A DNA stretch of 29,894 nt from CAYMLL01 sp964390645 (GTDB taxonomy: Bacteria; Planctomycetota; UBA8108): positions 1 through 29,894 of the forward strand of contig CAYMLL010000057.1 in NCBI GenBank assembly GCA_964390645.1. The letters run 5' to 3'. Below the pieces are notes generated by a model. The model did no database searches. It was not told where the DNA came from and worked only from the letters and a program-made list of their open reading frames with translations. A program made the translations under genes and the position numbers. The stretch's first letter is position 1. Every line of letters starts with the position of its first letter. Positions 7,462 through 15,025 of this stretch are shown here, in pieces.

Positions 7462-9321
7462 ATGAAGAAGGCGATCCGTGGCATGGTCCTCTGTCTGCTG
7501 CTCGTCGTCGATGGGCTCGTCGCCGGCGAGCTGACTCTCGACGACATCTTCCCGACCGACCGGGTGCTCGACGTGCAGATCACCGTCGCGCAGGAGGACT
7601 GGGACACCATCCGCTATCAGTCGCGCAACCTGTTCACGGCGCTCCACGAGTCTCGCAAGCGAGCGCCCATCGAGAGCCCGTACACCTACGTCGAGGCCGC
7701 CGTGACGATCGACGGCGTCGAGTTTCCGAAGGTCGGGCTCCGCAAGAAGGGCTTCATCGGCTCTCTGAGCACGACCCGGCCCTCGCTGAAGATCAAGCTC
7801 GACCATGTCGATCCGCAGGGCGGGATCGAAGGTCTGCGGAACCTGACGCTGAACAACAACAAGCAGGACGGCGCCCTGGTGAGCCAGTTCATGGGCTACG
7901 CCCTGTTCAACGCGGCCGGCTCGCCCGCTCCGCGCTGCGCCTTCGCGAACGTCACCGTCAACGGCAAGAACCGGGGCGTCTACTCGCATGTGGAGAGCCT
8001 GCGCAAGCCGCTGCTCAGGCGCGGGTTCGCAGACGACGGCGGCACGCTCTACGAGGGCACCGTGGTCGACTTCTACGAGGGCTGGGAGGGCAGCTTCGAG
8101 CTCAAGAGAGGCGACGACGAGAGCGGGAGAGAGAAGATCCGCAAGCTCGTCGGTGCTCTGAACGGGGGCGACGGTGGTGGTCGCGTCATCCTCGGCCCGG
8201 AAGTGGCGGTGCGCGCCCGGGTGCCGACGAGCGGCGAGCACGACGACGAGTGGACGGCGCCGGGCTTCGACGACTCCGGGTGGACGCAGGGGCGGGGAGG
8301 CGTCGGTTACGAGACCGGCTCGGGGTACGAGTCCCACATCGGTGACGGGCTCGACCTCAGGGAGCAGATGCACGAGCGGTCGGGGTCGGTCTACCTGCGG
8401 TACCGCTTCGAGGTCGCTGATCCCTCGAACGTCACCGAGCTCAGCCTGGCGATGAGATTCGACGACGGATTCGTCGCCTACCTCAACGGCCACCGGGTGA
8501 GCTCCGCCAACGCGCCGGGGAGCCCGAAGTGGAGCTCCCTGGCCTCGGGCTCCAGCGGCGATGAGACCGCGTCGAGCTGGCAGTCGTTCTCCATCTCCGA
8601 GCACACCGGGAAGCTCCGCGAGGGAGCCAACGTGCTGGCGATCCACGGACTCAACATCAGCGTGAACAGCTCCGACCTCCTGTTCGCCGCGGAGCTGCGT
8701 GCGAGCGATGTCACGGAGGGCGCGGCCGTCGCCGCTCTGGTCGATCTCGACTCCTTCTATCGCTTCTGGGCGATGGAGGGACTGCTCGGCTTCTGGGACA
8801 GCTACTCCGGTAACAAGAACAACTACTTCTTCTATCTCCACCCCGGCACCGGCAAGTTCCACTTCCTGCCGTGGGGAGCCGACTCCCTGTTCGTCAGGTT
8901 CAGCATGCTCAACCCCGATCCCCGCGCGCCGCTCTCGGTGAAGACCGAGGGGCTCATCGCTCACCGGCTCTACCAGATGCCGTCGGGGCGCGAGCGCTAT
9001 CGCGACACGCTGCTGGAGATCCTCGAGAAGCACTGGGACGAGGAGAAGCTGCTCGCCGAGACCGACCGCATCGAGGCGATGCTGCAGCCTTTCACGAAGG
9101 AGCTCCGTTCGCAGCGGCGGTTTCCCCGCAGCCTCGAGAAGGTGCGCGAGTTCATCCGCGGACGGCGCGCGGAGATCGACGAGGAGCTGGCCGACGGGAT
9201 GCCTATCTGGACGAGAGCGCCGCGCAAGCCGCCGGCGGTCCCCGGCAACATCGGCCGGAGTCGTGCCGAGCGGCGCCAGGACGAGGACGGCGAGGATGGC
9301 GAGGACGGCGAGGACGGGTAG
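7462..9321 (+). CDS. Exported CotH-like kinase-family protein with an inserted beta-sandwich domain
   Basis: A protein of 619 residues. ATG-7462 is chosen over the earlier in-frame ATG-7390 because it starts a standard signal peptide (MKKAIRGMVLCLLLVVDGLVAG). Residues 22-233 match the first part of CotH domains (VLDVQITVAQEDWDTIR, FPKVGLRKKGFIGS, SLKIKLD, LTLNNNKQD, NRGVYSHVES). Residues about 418-575 match the second part (FYRFWAMEGLLGFWDSYSGNKNNYF, then FLPWGAD at 468-474). Between them, about 234-417 looks like a galactose-binding-like beta-sandwich (FDDSGWTQGRGGVGY, RYRFEVADP, DDGFVAYLNG, NVLAIHGLN). Known CotH proteins are atypical secreted kinases of spore coats. PWGAD replaces the PWD pattern seen in this window's other CotH protein, so activity is uncertain. 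The acidic C-terminus DEDGEDGEDGEDG is encoded by a 9-bp repeat. Confidence 0.85.
   Translation: MKKAIRGMVLCLLLVVDGLVAGELTLDDIFPTDRVLDVQITVAQEDWDTIRYQSRNLFTALHESRKRAPIESPYTYVEAAVTIDGVEFPKVGLRKKGFIGSLSTTRPSLKIKLDHVDPQGGIEGLRNLTLNNNKQDGALVSQFMGYALFNAAGSPAPRCAFANVTVNGKNRGVYSHVESLRKPLLRRGFADDGGTLYEGTVVDFYEGWEGSFELKRGDDESGREKIRKLVGALNGGDGGGRVILGPEVAVRARVPTSGEHDDEWTAPGFDDSGWTQGRGGVGYETGSGYESHIGDGLDLREQMHERSGSVYLRYRFEVADPSNVTELSLAMRFDDGFVAYLNGHRVSSANAPGSPKWSSLASGSSGDETASSWQSFSISEHTGKLREGANVLAIHGLNISVNSSDLLFAAELRASDVTEGAAVAALVDLDSFYRFWAMEGLLGFWDSYSGNKNNYFFYLHPGTGKFHFLPWGADSLFVRFSMLNPDPRAPLSVKTEGLIAHRLYQMPSGRERYRDTLLEILEKHWDEEKLLAETDRIEAMLQPFTKELRSQRRFPRSLEKVREFIRGRRAEIDEELADGMPIWTRAPRKPPAVPGNIGRSRAERRQDEDGEDGEDGEDG
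9283..9318 (+). repeat. 9-bp tandem repeat x4 encoding the EDG tail
   Basis: Four units: GAGGACGGC, GAGGATGGC, GAGGACGGC, GAGGACGGG. They run directly into the TAG stop of the CotH-like gene and encode four E-D-G triplets. Copy number may vary between strains by slippage. Confidence 0.85.
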
Positions 9322-9328
9322 CGGGCCA

Positions 9329-9348
9329 GGCCCGGCGATCCGCGGGCC
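9329..9348 (+). terminator. Hairpin just after the CotH-like gene
   Basis: GGCCCG and CGGGCC form a 6-bp all-GC stem with an 8-base loop, starting 8 bases after the stop codon. No T-run follows. It is a possible terminator separating the CotH gene from the MoxR cluster. Confidence 0.3.
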
Positions 9349-9446
9349 CGGGGGCCGTCCGGATACCGACCCGCTCTGCGAGGAGAACCCCCGCGGATCG
9401 TGGCCGGCCGGATCCTGGCCGGTTCTGACGCGGCCTTCCGGGCTCG

Positions 9447-9475
9447 TTGCTATTGCGCGGTCGCGGTCGTAGCTT
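9447..9475 (+). promoter_or_regulatory. Candidate promoter for the MoxR/VWA cluster
   Basis: TTGCTA (9447-9452) and TAGCTT (9470-9475) are separated by 17 bases. Transcription would start near 9482, giving a leader of about 40 bases. The match to the -10 consensus is weak (3 of 6); position and spacing are the main support. Confidence 0.35.
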
Positions 9476-9524
9476 GGTGGGCTGCTCGATTGTCACCTCG
9501 TGAACCGCTCAGAAGGATGCACCG

Positions 9525-10544
9525 ATGGTCGTCTCCGATCCGCTGGAAGATTCTCCCGAGGTCTCTGCGGGGACGCTGGCCTTCGTCCGGGCGGTCCGCG
9601 AGCGGGTCGCTGCGGTCGTGGTGGGCCAGGACGTGGTCGTCGAGCGCCTCCTGATCGCGCTCTTCACGAGCGGCCACCTTCTCCTGCAGGGGCTCCCCGG
9701 TCTGGCGAAGACCCTGCTCGTCAACGCGGTCGCCAGGGCGATCGATCTGCGGTTCGCCCGGGTACAGTTCACCATCGACCTGCTGCCGTCGGATATCCTC
9801 GGCTCGGAGATCCTCGACCAGCGCACGCACGAGTTTCGCACCCACAAGGGGCCGGTATTCACCAACCTGCTCCTCGCCGACGAGATCAACCGCGCCGCGC
9901 CGAAGGTGCAGGGCGCGCTCCTCGAGGCCATGCAGGAGCGCAAGGTGACGATCGGCGACGAGAGCTACCCGGTACCCGCGCCGTTCCTCGTCATCGCCAC
10001 CCAGAACCCGATCGAGCAGAGCGGTACCTTCGAGCTTCCCGAGGCGCAGCTCGACCGCTTCATGCTCTGTCACCGCCTCGACTACCCGACTCTCGAGGAG
10101 GAGAAGGAGGTGCTGCGACGCAACGCCGCCCTCCGCGTGCGACGCGAGGAGGGGGGCGCCGTCGCGCAGACCGAGTTCGACATGATCGAGGACAGGGCCG
10201 TCGGCTCGTCGGAGCAGCTTGTCACGGCGATGGAGGAGGCGCAGGGCATCCACGTCAGCGAGGTCTTCGTCGATCACACCGTCGAGCTCGTCCACCGCAC
10301 GAGGACGCACCCCAGCCTCGAGGTCGGGGCGAGCCCGCGCGCCGGCATCGCGATCATCAAGGCGTCGAAGGCGCGCGCGCTGATTCACGGACGGGACTAC
10401 GTCGTCCCCGAGGATCTCTTCGCCCTCGCGGAGGACGTCATCCTGCACCGCATCCGGCTCAACTACGAGGCTCTCGCTGACGGCCAGACCGGGGACGGCG
10501 TGCTGCAGTCGATCCTCACCACGCTCGGCATGCCGACACAGTAG
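9525..10544 (+). CDS. moxR: MoxR-family AAA+ ATPase
   Basis: A protein of 339 residues. ATG-9525 has AGAAGGA (9511-9517) 7 bases upstream. Walker A is GLPGLAKT at 56-63, Walker B is LLLADE at 115-120, and sensor 1 is ATQNP ending near 162. The run IEQSGTFELPEAQLDRFM is the hallmark of the MoxR branch. There is no signal peptide or membrane segment, so it is cytoplasmic. MoxR ATPases are known as chaperone-like partners of VWA-domain proteins encoded next to them. Here a DUF58 protein and two VWA proteins follow at once, the classic arrangement. It is the first gene of a tightly packed cluster of at least six genes. The target of its activity is not evident from sequence. Confidence 0.95.
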   Translation: MVVSDPLEDSPEVSAGTLAFVRAVRERVAAVVVGQDVVVERLLIALFTSGHLLLQGLPGLAKTLLVNAVARAIDLRFARVQFTIDLLPSDILGSEILDQRTHEFRTHKGPVFTNLLLADEINRAAPKVQGALLEAMQERKVTIGDESYPVPAPFLVIATQNPIEQSGTFELPEAQLDRFMLCHRLDYPTLEEEKEVLRRNAALRVRREEGGAVAQTEFDMIEDRAVGSSEQLVTAMEEAQGIHVSEVFVDHTVELVHRTRTHPSLEVGASPRAGIAIIKASKARALIHGRDYVVPEDLFALAEDVILHRIRLNYEALADGQTGDGVLQSILTTLGMPTQ

Positions 10545-10556
10545 AGCGGTGAACCG

Positions 10557-11417
10557 ATGGATGCGTACCTCGAATCCGGCGACACCCTCGACTCCCGCCA
10601 GTTCATCCTCGCGGTGAAGCGTCTCGCGGACAGCCTCAGCTACGGCACCGACGCATCGCCGTTCCGCGGCTCGGGTATCGAGTACGCGCAGTCTCGCCTC
10701 TACGAGCCCGGTGACCCGGTCAAGGCGATCGACTGGCGCGTCACCGCGCGCACCTCGAGGTACCACATCAAGGAGTACGAGACACCGAAGCGCCTGCCGG
10801 CGTATCTTCTCGTCGATACCTCCGCGTCGATGACCATCCGCTCCCGCAAGCTCAGCAAGTACGCGCTCGCGGTCCACATCGCCGGCGGCATCGCGTTCGC
10901 CTGCCTCGATCGCGTCAGCCCCGTCGGTCTGCTGGCGGTGGGCAGCCGCGACTTTCACGTCCGGCCGAGCCTGTCGCGCCAGCAGATCCTGAAGTGGCTC
11001 CACGAGCTGCGACGCTACCGTCTCGACGAGACGACCCGCCTGGGAAGCTCGATTCTCGAGCTGCGTCCGAGCCTGACGGCTCGAAGCCTGATCGTCGTCC
11101 TCAGCGACTTTCACGACCCGGGGGCCGTCGCGGCGCTCAAGAGCCTGGCGCAGCAGCACGACTGCGTGGCGCTCGAGCTCCTCGACCCGGCCGAGGAGGG
11201 TGTTCCGGGGGCCGGCTTCCTGCGGGCGCGCGAGGTCGAGACGGGCAGGTCCTTCGTGACGCGGGGCGGACGGCGCTGGGTGGACACCGGGCCCTTGCGC
11301 CAGGAGCTTCGCCGCGGCGGCGTCGATCACCTCTTGCTGCGTACGGACGCGTCGGTGGCGCACGAGCTGCGGAGCTTCTTCAAGTCCCGCGCACTGCTGG
11401 GACGGGGAGCGCGGTGA
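10557..11417 (+). CDS. DUF58 protein with VWA-like fold
   Basis: A protein of 286 residues, starting 12 bases after the MoxR stop; GGTGA (10548-10552) is a modest ribosome binding site. The DUF58 signature YEPGDPVKAIDW lies at 49-60. A MIDAS-like metal-binding motif, DTSASM, starts at D87, as in VWA-type folds. Later strands include SLIVVLSDF. There is no signal peptide or membrane span, so it is probably cytoplasmic and a direct partner of MoxR, as is usual for this gene pair. The stop codon overlaps the next ATG by one base (TGATG), which indicates translational coupling. The family's biochemical role is not settled. Confidence 0.92.
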   Translation: MDAYLESGDTLDSRQFILAVKRLADSLSYGTDASPFRGSGIEYAQSRLYEPGDPVKAIDWRVTARTSRYHIKEYETPKRLPAYLLVDTSASMTIRSRKLSKYALAVHIAGGIAFACLDRVSPVGLLAVGSRDFHVRPSLSRQQILKWLHELRRYRLDETTRLGSSILELRPSLTARSLIVVLSDFHDPGAVAALKSLAQQHDCVALELLDPAEEGVPGAGFLRAREVETGRSFVTRGGRRWVDTGPLRQELRRGGVDHLLLRTDASVAHELRSFFKSRALLGRGAR

Positions 11418-12241
11418 TGACGGGATCGGCCGGGTCGAGACTCCCGAGCGCTCTTCGACGGACGGTTCTCGTCGCGATCCTCGTCGCGCCGGCGCCCGCG
11501 GCCGTCGTTCGCGCCGAGGACGCGGTGCTCACCGTCGGCGTCAGTCGCGCGATGGTCGACGTGATCCTGCCTGGCCCCGAGCTGGTCGCGAAGCCGCTGA
11601 GTCCGGACAGCTCCTTCGTTCTTCGTATCACCGCGACCTTCGCCCACGGGACCGACTTCCGCTACAGCTTCGAGTACTACGCGCTGGAGCCGGGGGTCTA
11701 CGATCTGACGAGCTACCTGGTCCCCCGGGACGGGAGCACCCCGGGGGGGACCCGGCCTCCGCTGCCGGAGATCCCGGTCGAGGTGCGCTCGCTGCTCGCG
11801 CCCGGACAGGTGACGCCGAGCACGCCGGGGGGGCGCGAGCTCCCGGGCGTCGGCGGCTATCGCGACTTTCTTCTCGTCGCCGGCGTGGTCTGGGTCGCCG
11901 TGCTCGTGCTGCTGCTTGTCTGGCGTCGCCGTCGCCTCCTGTCGCAGGAGCAGGCAGCACCCGTCGTGACGCTCGCGGAGCGCCTGCGTCCGCTCGTCGA
12001 GAAGGCGATGCGCGGTGAGCTGCCGCGTGAGGAGCACGCCCAGCTCGAGCGGACGCTGCTCGCCTTCTGGCGCGATCGGCTAGGCCTGGTCGACATGGAC
12101 GCGGCGGAGGCGATCCGGGAGATGAAACGTCACGAGGAGGCGGGGCAGCTGCTTCGCGAGCTGGAGCGGTGGCTCCATCGGCCCGGGCACGCGGGCGAGG
12201 TCGACGTGGCCGCTCTTCTGAGACCCTACGCGGAGAGCTGA
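11417..12241 (+). CDS. Single-pass membrane protein of the MoxR/VWA cluster (DUF4381- or BatD-tail-like position)
   Basis: A protein of 274 residues whose ATG overlaps the DUF58 stop by one base. It has a probable signal peptide (RRTVLVAILVAPAPAAVVRA), an exported segment of about 110 residues, one strong membrane span at about 152-172 (FLLVAGVVWVAVLVLLLVW) followed by RRRRLL, and a cytoplasmic helical tail ending EVDVAALLRPYAES. I do not recognise a named domain by sequence alone. In many bacteria the slot between the DUF58 gene and the VWA genes is taken by a DUF4381 protein with one membrane span, and the layout agrees. It may link the cytoplasmic ATPase side to the envelope. VWA gene 1 follows after 3 bases. 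Confidence 0.75.
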   Translation: MTGSAGSRLPSALRRTVLVAILVAPAPAAVVRAEDAVLTVGVSRAMVDVILPGPELVAKPLSPDSSFVLRITATFAHGTDFRYSFEYYALEPGVYDLTSYLVPRDGSTPGGTRPPLPEIPVEVRSLLAPGQVTPSTPGGRELPGVGGYRDFLLVAGVVWVAVLVLLLVWRRRRLLSQEQAAPVVTLAERLRPLVEKAMRGELPREEHAQLERTLLAFWRDRLGLVDMDAAEAIREMKRHEEAGQLLRELERWLHRPGHAGEVDVAALLRPYAES

Positions 12242-12244
12242 ACG

Positions 12245-13165
12245 ATGGAGCTGGTCTTTACCCGACCCGCGGTGCTATTTCTCCTCGTCGTGCCGTTCTT
12301 TCTGGTCGTCTGGGTCTGGCGTCGCGCTTCCAGACGGGTGGCTCTGCCCTTCGACCATGCCGTCGACAAGCGTGGGACCTTCTGGTGGCTGACCCTGAGC
12401 GTGCTCGAGTCGGCCCCGGCGCTGATCCTCGCGGTCGCGATCATCATCGTGTCGGGTCCGCAGCAGCTGGGTGAACCGAAGACGCAGAAGGCCATGACGA
12501 ACATCGAGTTCTGCGTCGACGTCTCGGGAAGCATGACGTCGAGCTTCGGCTCCGGGAGCCGCTACGACGCGGCGATGCAGGCGATCAACGACTTCATCGA
12601 TCACCGTGAGGGCGATGCCTTCGGGCTGACGATCTTCGGGCACAACGTGCTGCACTGGGTGCCGCTGACGTCCGACGTCTCGGCGTTTCGCTGCGCGCCG
12701 CCGTTTCTGCGGCCGGAGAACCTCCCGAGCTGGTTCAACGGCACGATGATCGGCAAGGGGCTCGACGCCTGCCTCGACGTGCTGGCGTCGCGGGAGGAGG
12801 GCGACCGGATGATCATCCTGATCTCCGACGGGTACAGCTTCGACCTCGAGAACGGCAAGGACGAGGAGCTCGCGGCTCGACTGCGCAAGCGCGACGTCGT
12901 CGTCTACGCGGTGCACGTGGCGGACGGCGAGCTGCCGGGGCAGCTGGTGACGATCACCAGCCGCACGGGCGGAGAGATCTTCCAGCCCGGTGACTCCGAC
13001 GCGCTCAAGACCGTGTTTCGACGCATCGACGCCATGCAGCAGACGAAGCTCGAGAAGTCGCGCGTCGAGAGCATGGACAACTTTCGACCCTACTGCATCG
13101 CGAGTCTGAGCCTGCTGGCAGTCGTGCTTCTCGCTCTCTTCGGTCTGAGGTACACGCCGTGGTAG
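12245..13165 (+). CDS. Membrane VWA-domain protein 1, BatA-like
   Basis: A protein of 306 residues; GGAGAG (12232-12237) precedes ATG-12245. Two N-terminal membrane spans (about 7-24 and 48-70) lead into a von Willebrand A domain. Its metal-ion-dependent adhesion site begins D92-VSGSM-97, with a later IILISDGYS strand carrying the other MIDAS-type Asp. A third span lies at about 284-302 (ASLSLLAVVLLALFGL). This topology, with VWA between membrane segments, is that of BatA/BatB proteins of the Bat (Bacteroides aerotolerance) operons, which sit with MoxR and DUF58 as here. The domain should bind Mg2+ and act in protein-protein contact. The last bases overlap the following VWA gene. Confidence 0.9.
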   Translation: MELVFTRPAVLFLLVVPFFLVVWVWRRASRRVALPFDHAVDKRGTFWWLTLSVLESAPALILAVAIIIVSGPQQLGEPKTQKAMTNIEFCVDVSGSMTSSFGSGSRYDAAMQAINDFIDHREGDAFGLTIFGHNVLHWVPLTSDVSAFRCAPPFLRPENLPSWFNGTMIGKGLDACLDVLASREEGDRMIILISDGYSFDLENGKDEELAARLRKRDVVVYAVHVADGELPGQLVTITSRTGGEIFQPGDSDALKTVFRRIDAMQQTKLEKSRVESMDNFRPYCIASLSLLAVVLLALFGLRYTPW

Positions 13166-14211
13166 CCGGGATCGTCGCGATCGTCGCCCTGCTCCTCGCC
13201 GTCGGCGCCGAGCTCTTGCACCTGCGTCGTTGCCGTCGGCTGGCCTCGCTGGCCTTCGGTCCGCGACGTCGACCGAGAAGCTGGGCGCGACTGGCTCCCA
13301 TGGTCCGCGTCGCTGCGTGCTGCGCGCTGGCCTGGGGGATGACGACCCTGCTCCTGCTGACGCCGAAGGTCCACAGGGCGACGACGCTCGGCGACGGCGA
13401 GTATCGACACATCGTGCTGGTGCTCGACGTCTCACCGAGCATGCGACTGGAGGATGCCGGCCCCGAGCTGAAGCAGAGCCGTCTGAAGCGCGTCTCCGAG
13501 CTCATGGACTCGTTCTTCAAGCGCGTCGCGACCGAGCAGTACCGCCTCTCGGTGATCGCGGTCTACAGCGCCGCCAAGCCGGTGGTGATCGACACCAGGG
13601 ACGTCGAGGTCGTGCGGAACATCCTCGACGACCTGCCGATGCACTACGCGTTCAAGACGGGGGAGACGAGGCTCTTCGACGGCCTCGAGGAGGCGGCTCG
13701 CGTGGCGCGACCGTGGAATCCCGACAGCACGACGGTCGTCCTGCTGAGCGACGGCGACACGGTGCCCGCGACCGGTATGCCGAAGATGCCGGCTTCCGTG
13801 CGCGACGTGGTCGTCATCGGTGTGGGGGATCCGCGCTCGGGGAAGTTCATCAACGGTCGCCAGTCCCGTCAGAACACCAGCACGCTGCGTCAGATCGCGG
13901 TGCGGCTCGGAGGCGTCTTTCACGACGGCAACCGGCGGCACCTGAGCTCGCAGACGCTCGCGATGTTGATGGACACGGCGGATGCCGGCCTTCTGGAGCG
14001 CCTGACGGTCCGGGAATACGCGCTGATCTCGATCAGCCTGGGGGCTCTCCTGCTCGCGTTCCTGCCGCCGGCCCTGCACTTTGCGGGAACGAGCTGGCGT
14101 CCGGGATCCAGGGCGATACGATACGAGGAGACGTCGAGTGCTGCTCGGAGCCCGTCGGCCGGCCGCCCGGAGCCGCGGCGCGAGGATCGGGCGGGCTCGG
14201 TCGATCGGTGA
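13159..14211 (+). CDS. Membrane VWA-domain protein 2, BatB-like
   Basis: A protein of 350 residues. The GTG start at 13159 overlaps the previous gene by 7 bases; no ATG near it would keep the first membrane span. Two N-terminal spans (about 3-20 and 50-67) precede a VWA domain with MIDAS motif D90-VSPSM and a second TTVVLLSDGDT strand, then a C-terminal span (ISISLGALLLAFLPPAL). The final ~35 residues are a basic, polar and probably disordered tail. It is a diverged paralogue of the preceding VWA protein, as expected for BatA/BatB pairs, and the two may form a heteromeric membrane complex. Context suggests a MoxR-controlled envelope function. Confidence 0.9.
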   Translation: MVAGIVAIVALLLAVGAELLHLRRCRRLASLAFGPRRRPRSWARLAPMVRVAACCALAWGMTTLLLLTPKVHRATTLGDGEYRHIVLVLDVSPSMRLEDAGPELKQSRLKRVSELMDSFFKRVATEQYRLSVIAVYSAAKPVVIDTRDVEVVRNILDDLPMHYAFKTGETRLFDGLEEAARVARPWNPDSTTVVLLSDGDTVPATGMPKMPASVRDVVVIGVGDPRSGKFINGRQSRQNTSTLRQIAVRLGGVFHDGNRRHLSSQTLAMLMDTADAGLLERLTVREYALISISLGALLLAFLPPALHFAGTSWRPGSRAIRYEETSSAARSPSAGRPEPRREDRAGSVDR

Positions 14212-14236
14212 TCGAAATCAGGAGAAGCCGGACATC

Positions 14237-14821
14237 ATGAGGACACTGCTGATTCTTTTCTGGCTCTGTGTCCCGTTGCTCGCGGGCGCCTATCACTACG
14301 GCCCCGGCCAGGAGCGGCTCGTTCTCGAGCGGGTGGCGCAGCGGATCGAGACCGCGAAGTCCCACGTGGCGAGCGAGTCGTGGGGTGAAGCGGTGGCTGC
14401 GTACACCGCCGCGCTCGACGAGCTTCCCGCCGGTCACGTCGAGCTCCAGAGGAGCCTGCTGCTGGAGCGCGCCAAGGCTCACATGTTCGTCAGCGAGCTG
14501 CCGCAGGCGCACAGGACGCTCGAGGGCTTGCTCCACGATCAGCTCGAGGACCCGAACGCGGATCCCGAGCTTCTCGCCGACACCCGCGCGGCTCTCGCCA
14601 ACAGCCAGTACTACATGACCTGGCTGCTGCGGCTGGAGGGACAGCCGAGGGAGAAGTGGGAGCCCGGGATCGAGGCGGCGCGTCAGCACTACAAGCTGCT
14701 CGCGGGCGCGTCGAAGGCGCCCGGAGCTCGCCGGCGATACCAGGAAGATCTGGAGGCGACCATCCGGCTGGCGCGCATGGATCTGAGCGAGCTGCAGGGC
14801 TTGCCTCTGCCCAGCCAGTGA
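14237..14821 (+). CDS. Small exported helical-repeat (TPR-like) protein of the Bat-like cluster
   Basis: A protein of 194 residues. ATG-14237 gives a hydrophobic N-terminus (MRTLLILFWLCVPLLAGAY) that may be a signal peptide or signal anchor. The AGGAGA at 14220-14225 is the best ribosome binding site although its spacing is long (11 bases). The rest is mostly amphipathic helix with TPR-like spacing (WGEAVAAYTAALDELPAG, LLLERAKAHMFVSELPQAHRTLEGLL). Bat operons commonly carry a TPR protein (BatC/BatE) right after the VWA genes, matching this position. It probably serves as a scaffold for the VWA proteins; that is inference. Confidence 0.75.
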   Translation: MRTLLILFWLCVPLLAGAYHYGPGQERLVLERVAQRIETAKSHVASESWGEAVAAYTAALDELPAGHVELQRSLLLERAKAHMFVSELPQAHRTLEGLLHDQLEDPNADPELLADTRAALANSQYYMTWLLRLEGQPREKWEPGIEAARQHYKLLAGASKAPGARRRYQEDLEATIRLARMDLSELQGLPLPSQ

Positions 14822-14954
14822 GCCGGCACCTGAAGTGGTTCAGGCAAAGGCCGCGGTCGCGGCCGATCGAAACGACCTCCTTCTTCCGACAGCCGTGGTG
14901 CCAGCGCCGGTCCTCCGCCGGACGGCGCCGGCTCCTGAGTCTCGAGATTCCCGC

Positions 14955-14978
14955 AGGGCGACGTTGCGACGTCGCCCT
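14955..14978 (+). terminator. 10-bp perfect hairpin with tetraloop
   Basis: AGGGCGACGT (14955-14964), loop TGCG, then ACGTCGCCCT (14969-14978). It is 134 bases past the TPR-like gene and 48 bases before the next ATG. It may terminate the Bat-like cluster or act as a leader structure for the large gene. CTCTCATCC follows, not a T-run. Confidence 0.5.
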
Positions 14979-15025
14979 CTCTCATCCTCCGCCTGTCGTC
15001 GAAATCCTGTACTCTGGACTCCTCC

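Noticed and set aside
9525..14821. Magnesium chelatase (ChlI/ChlD) operon
   Set aside because: The AAA protein has the MoxR signature and is followed by DUF58 and membrane VWA proteins, not by a ChlD-type AAA-VWA fusion or a ChlH gene.
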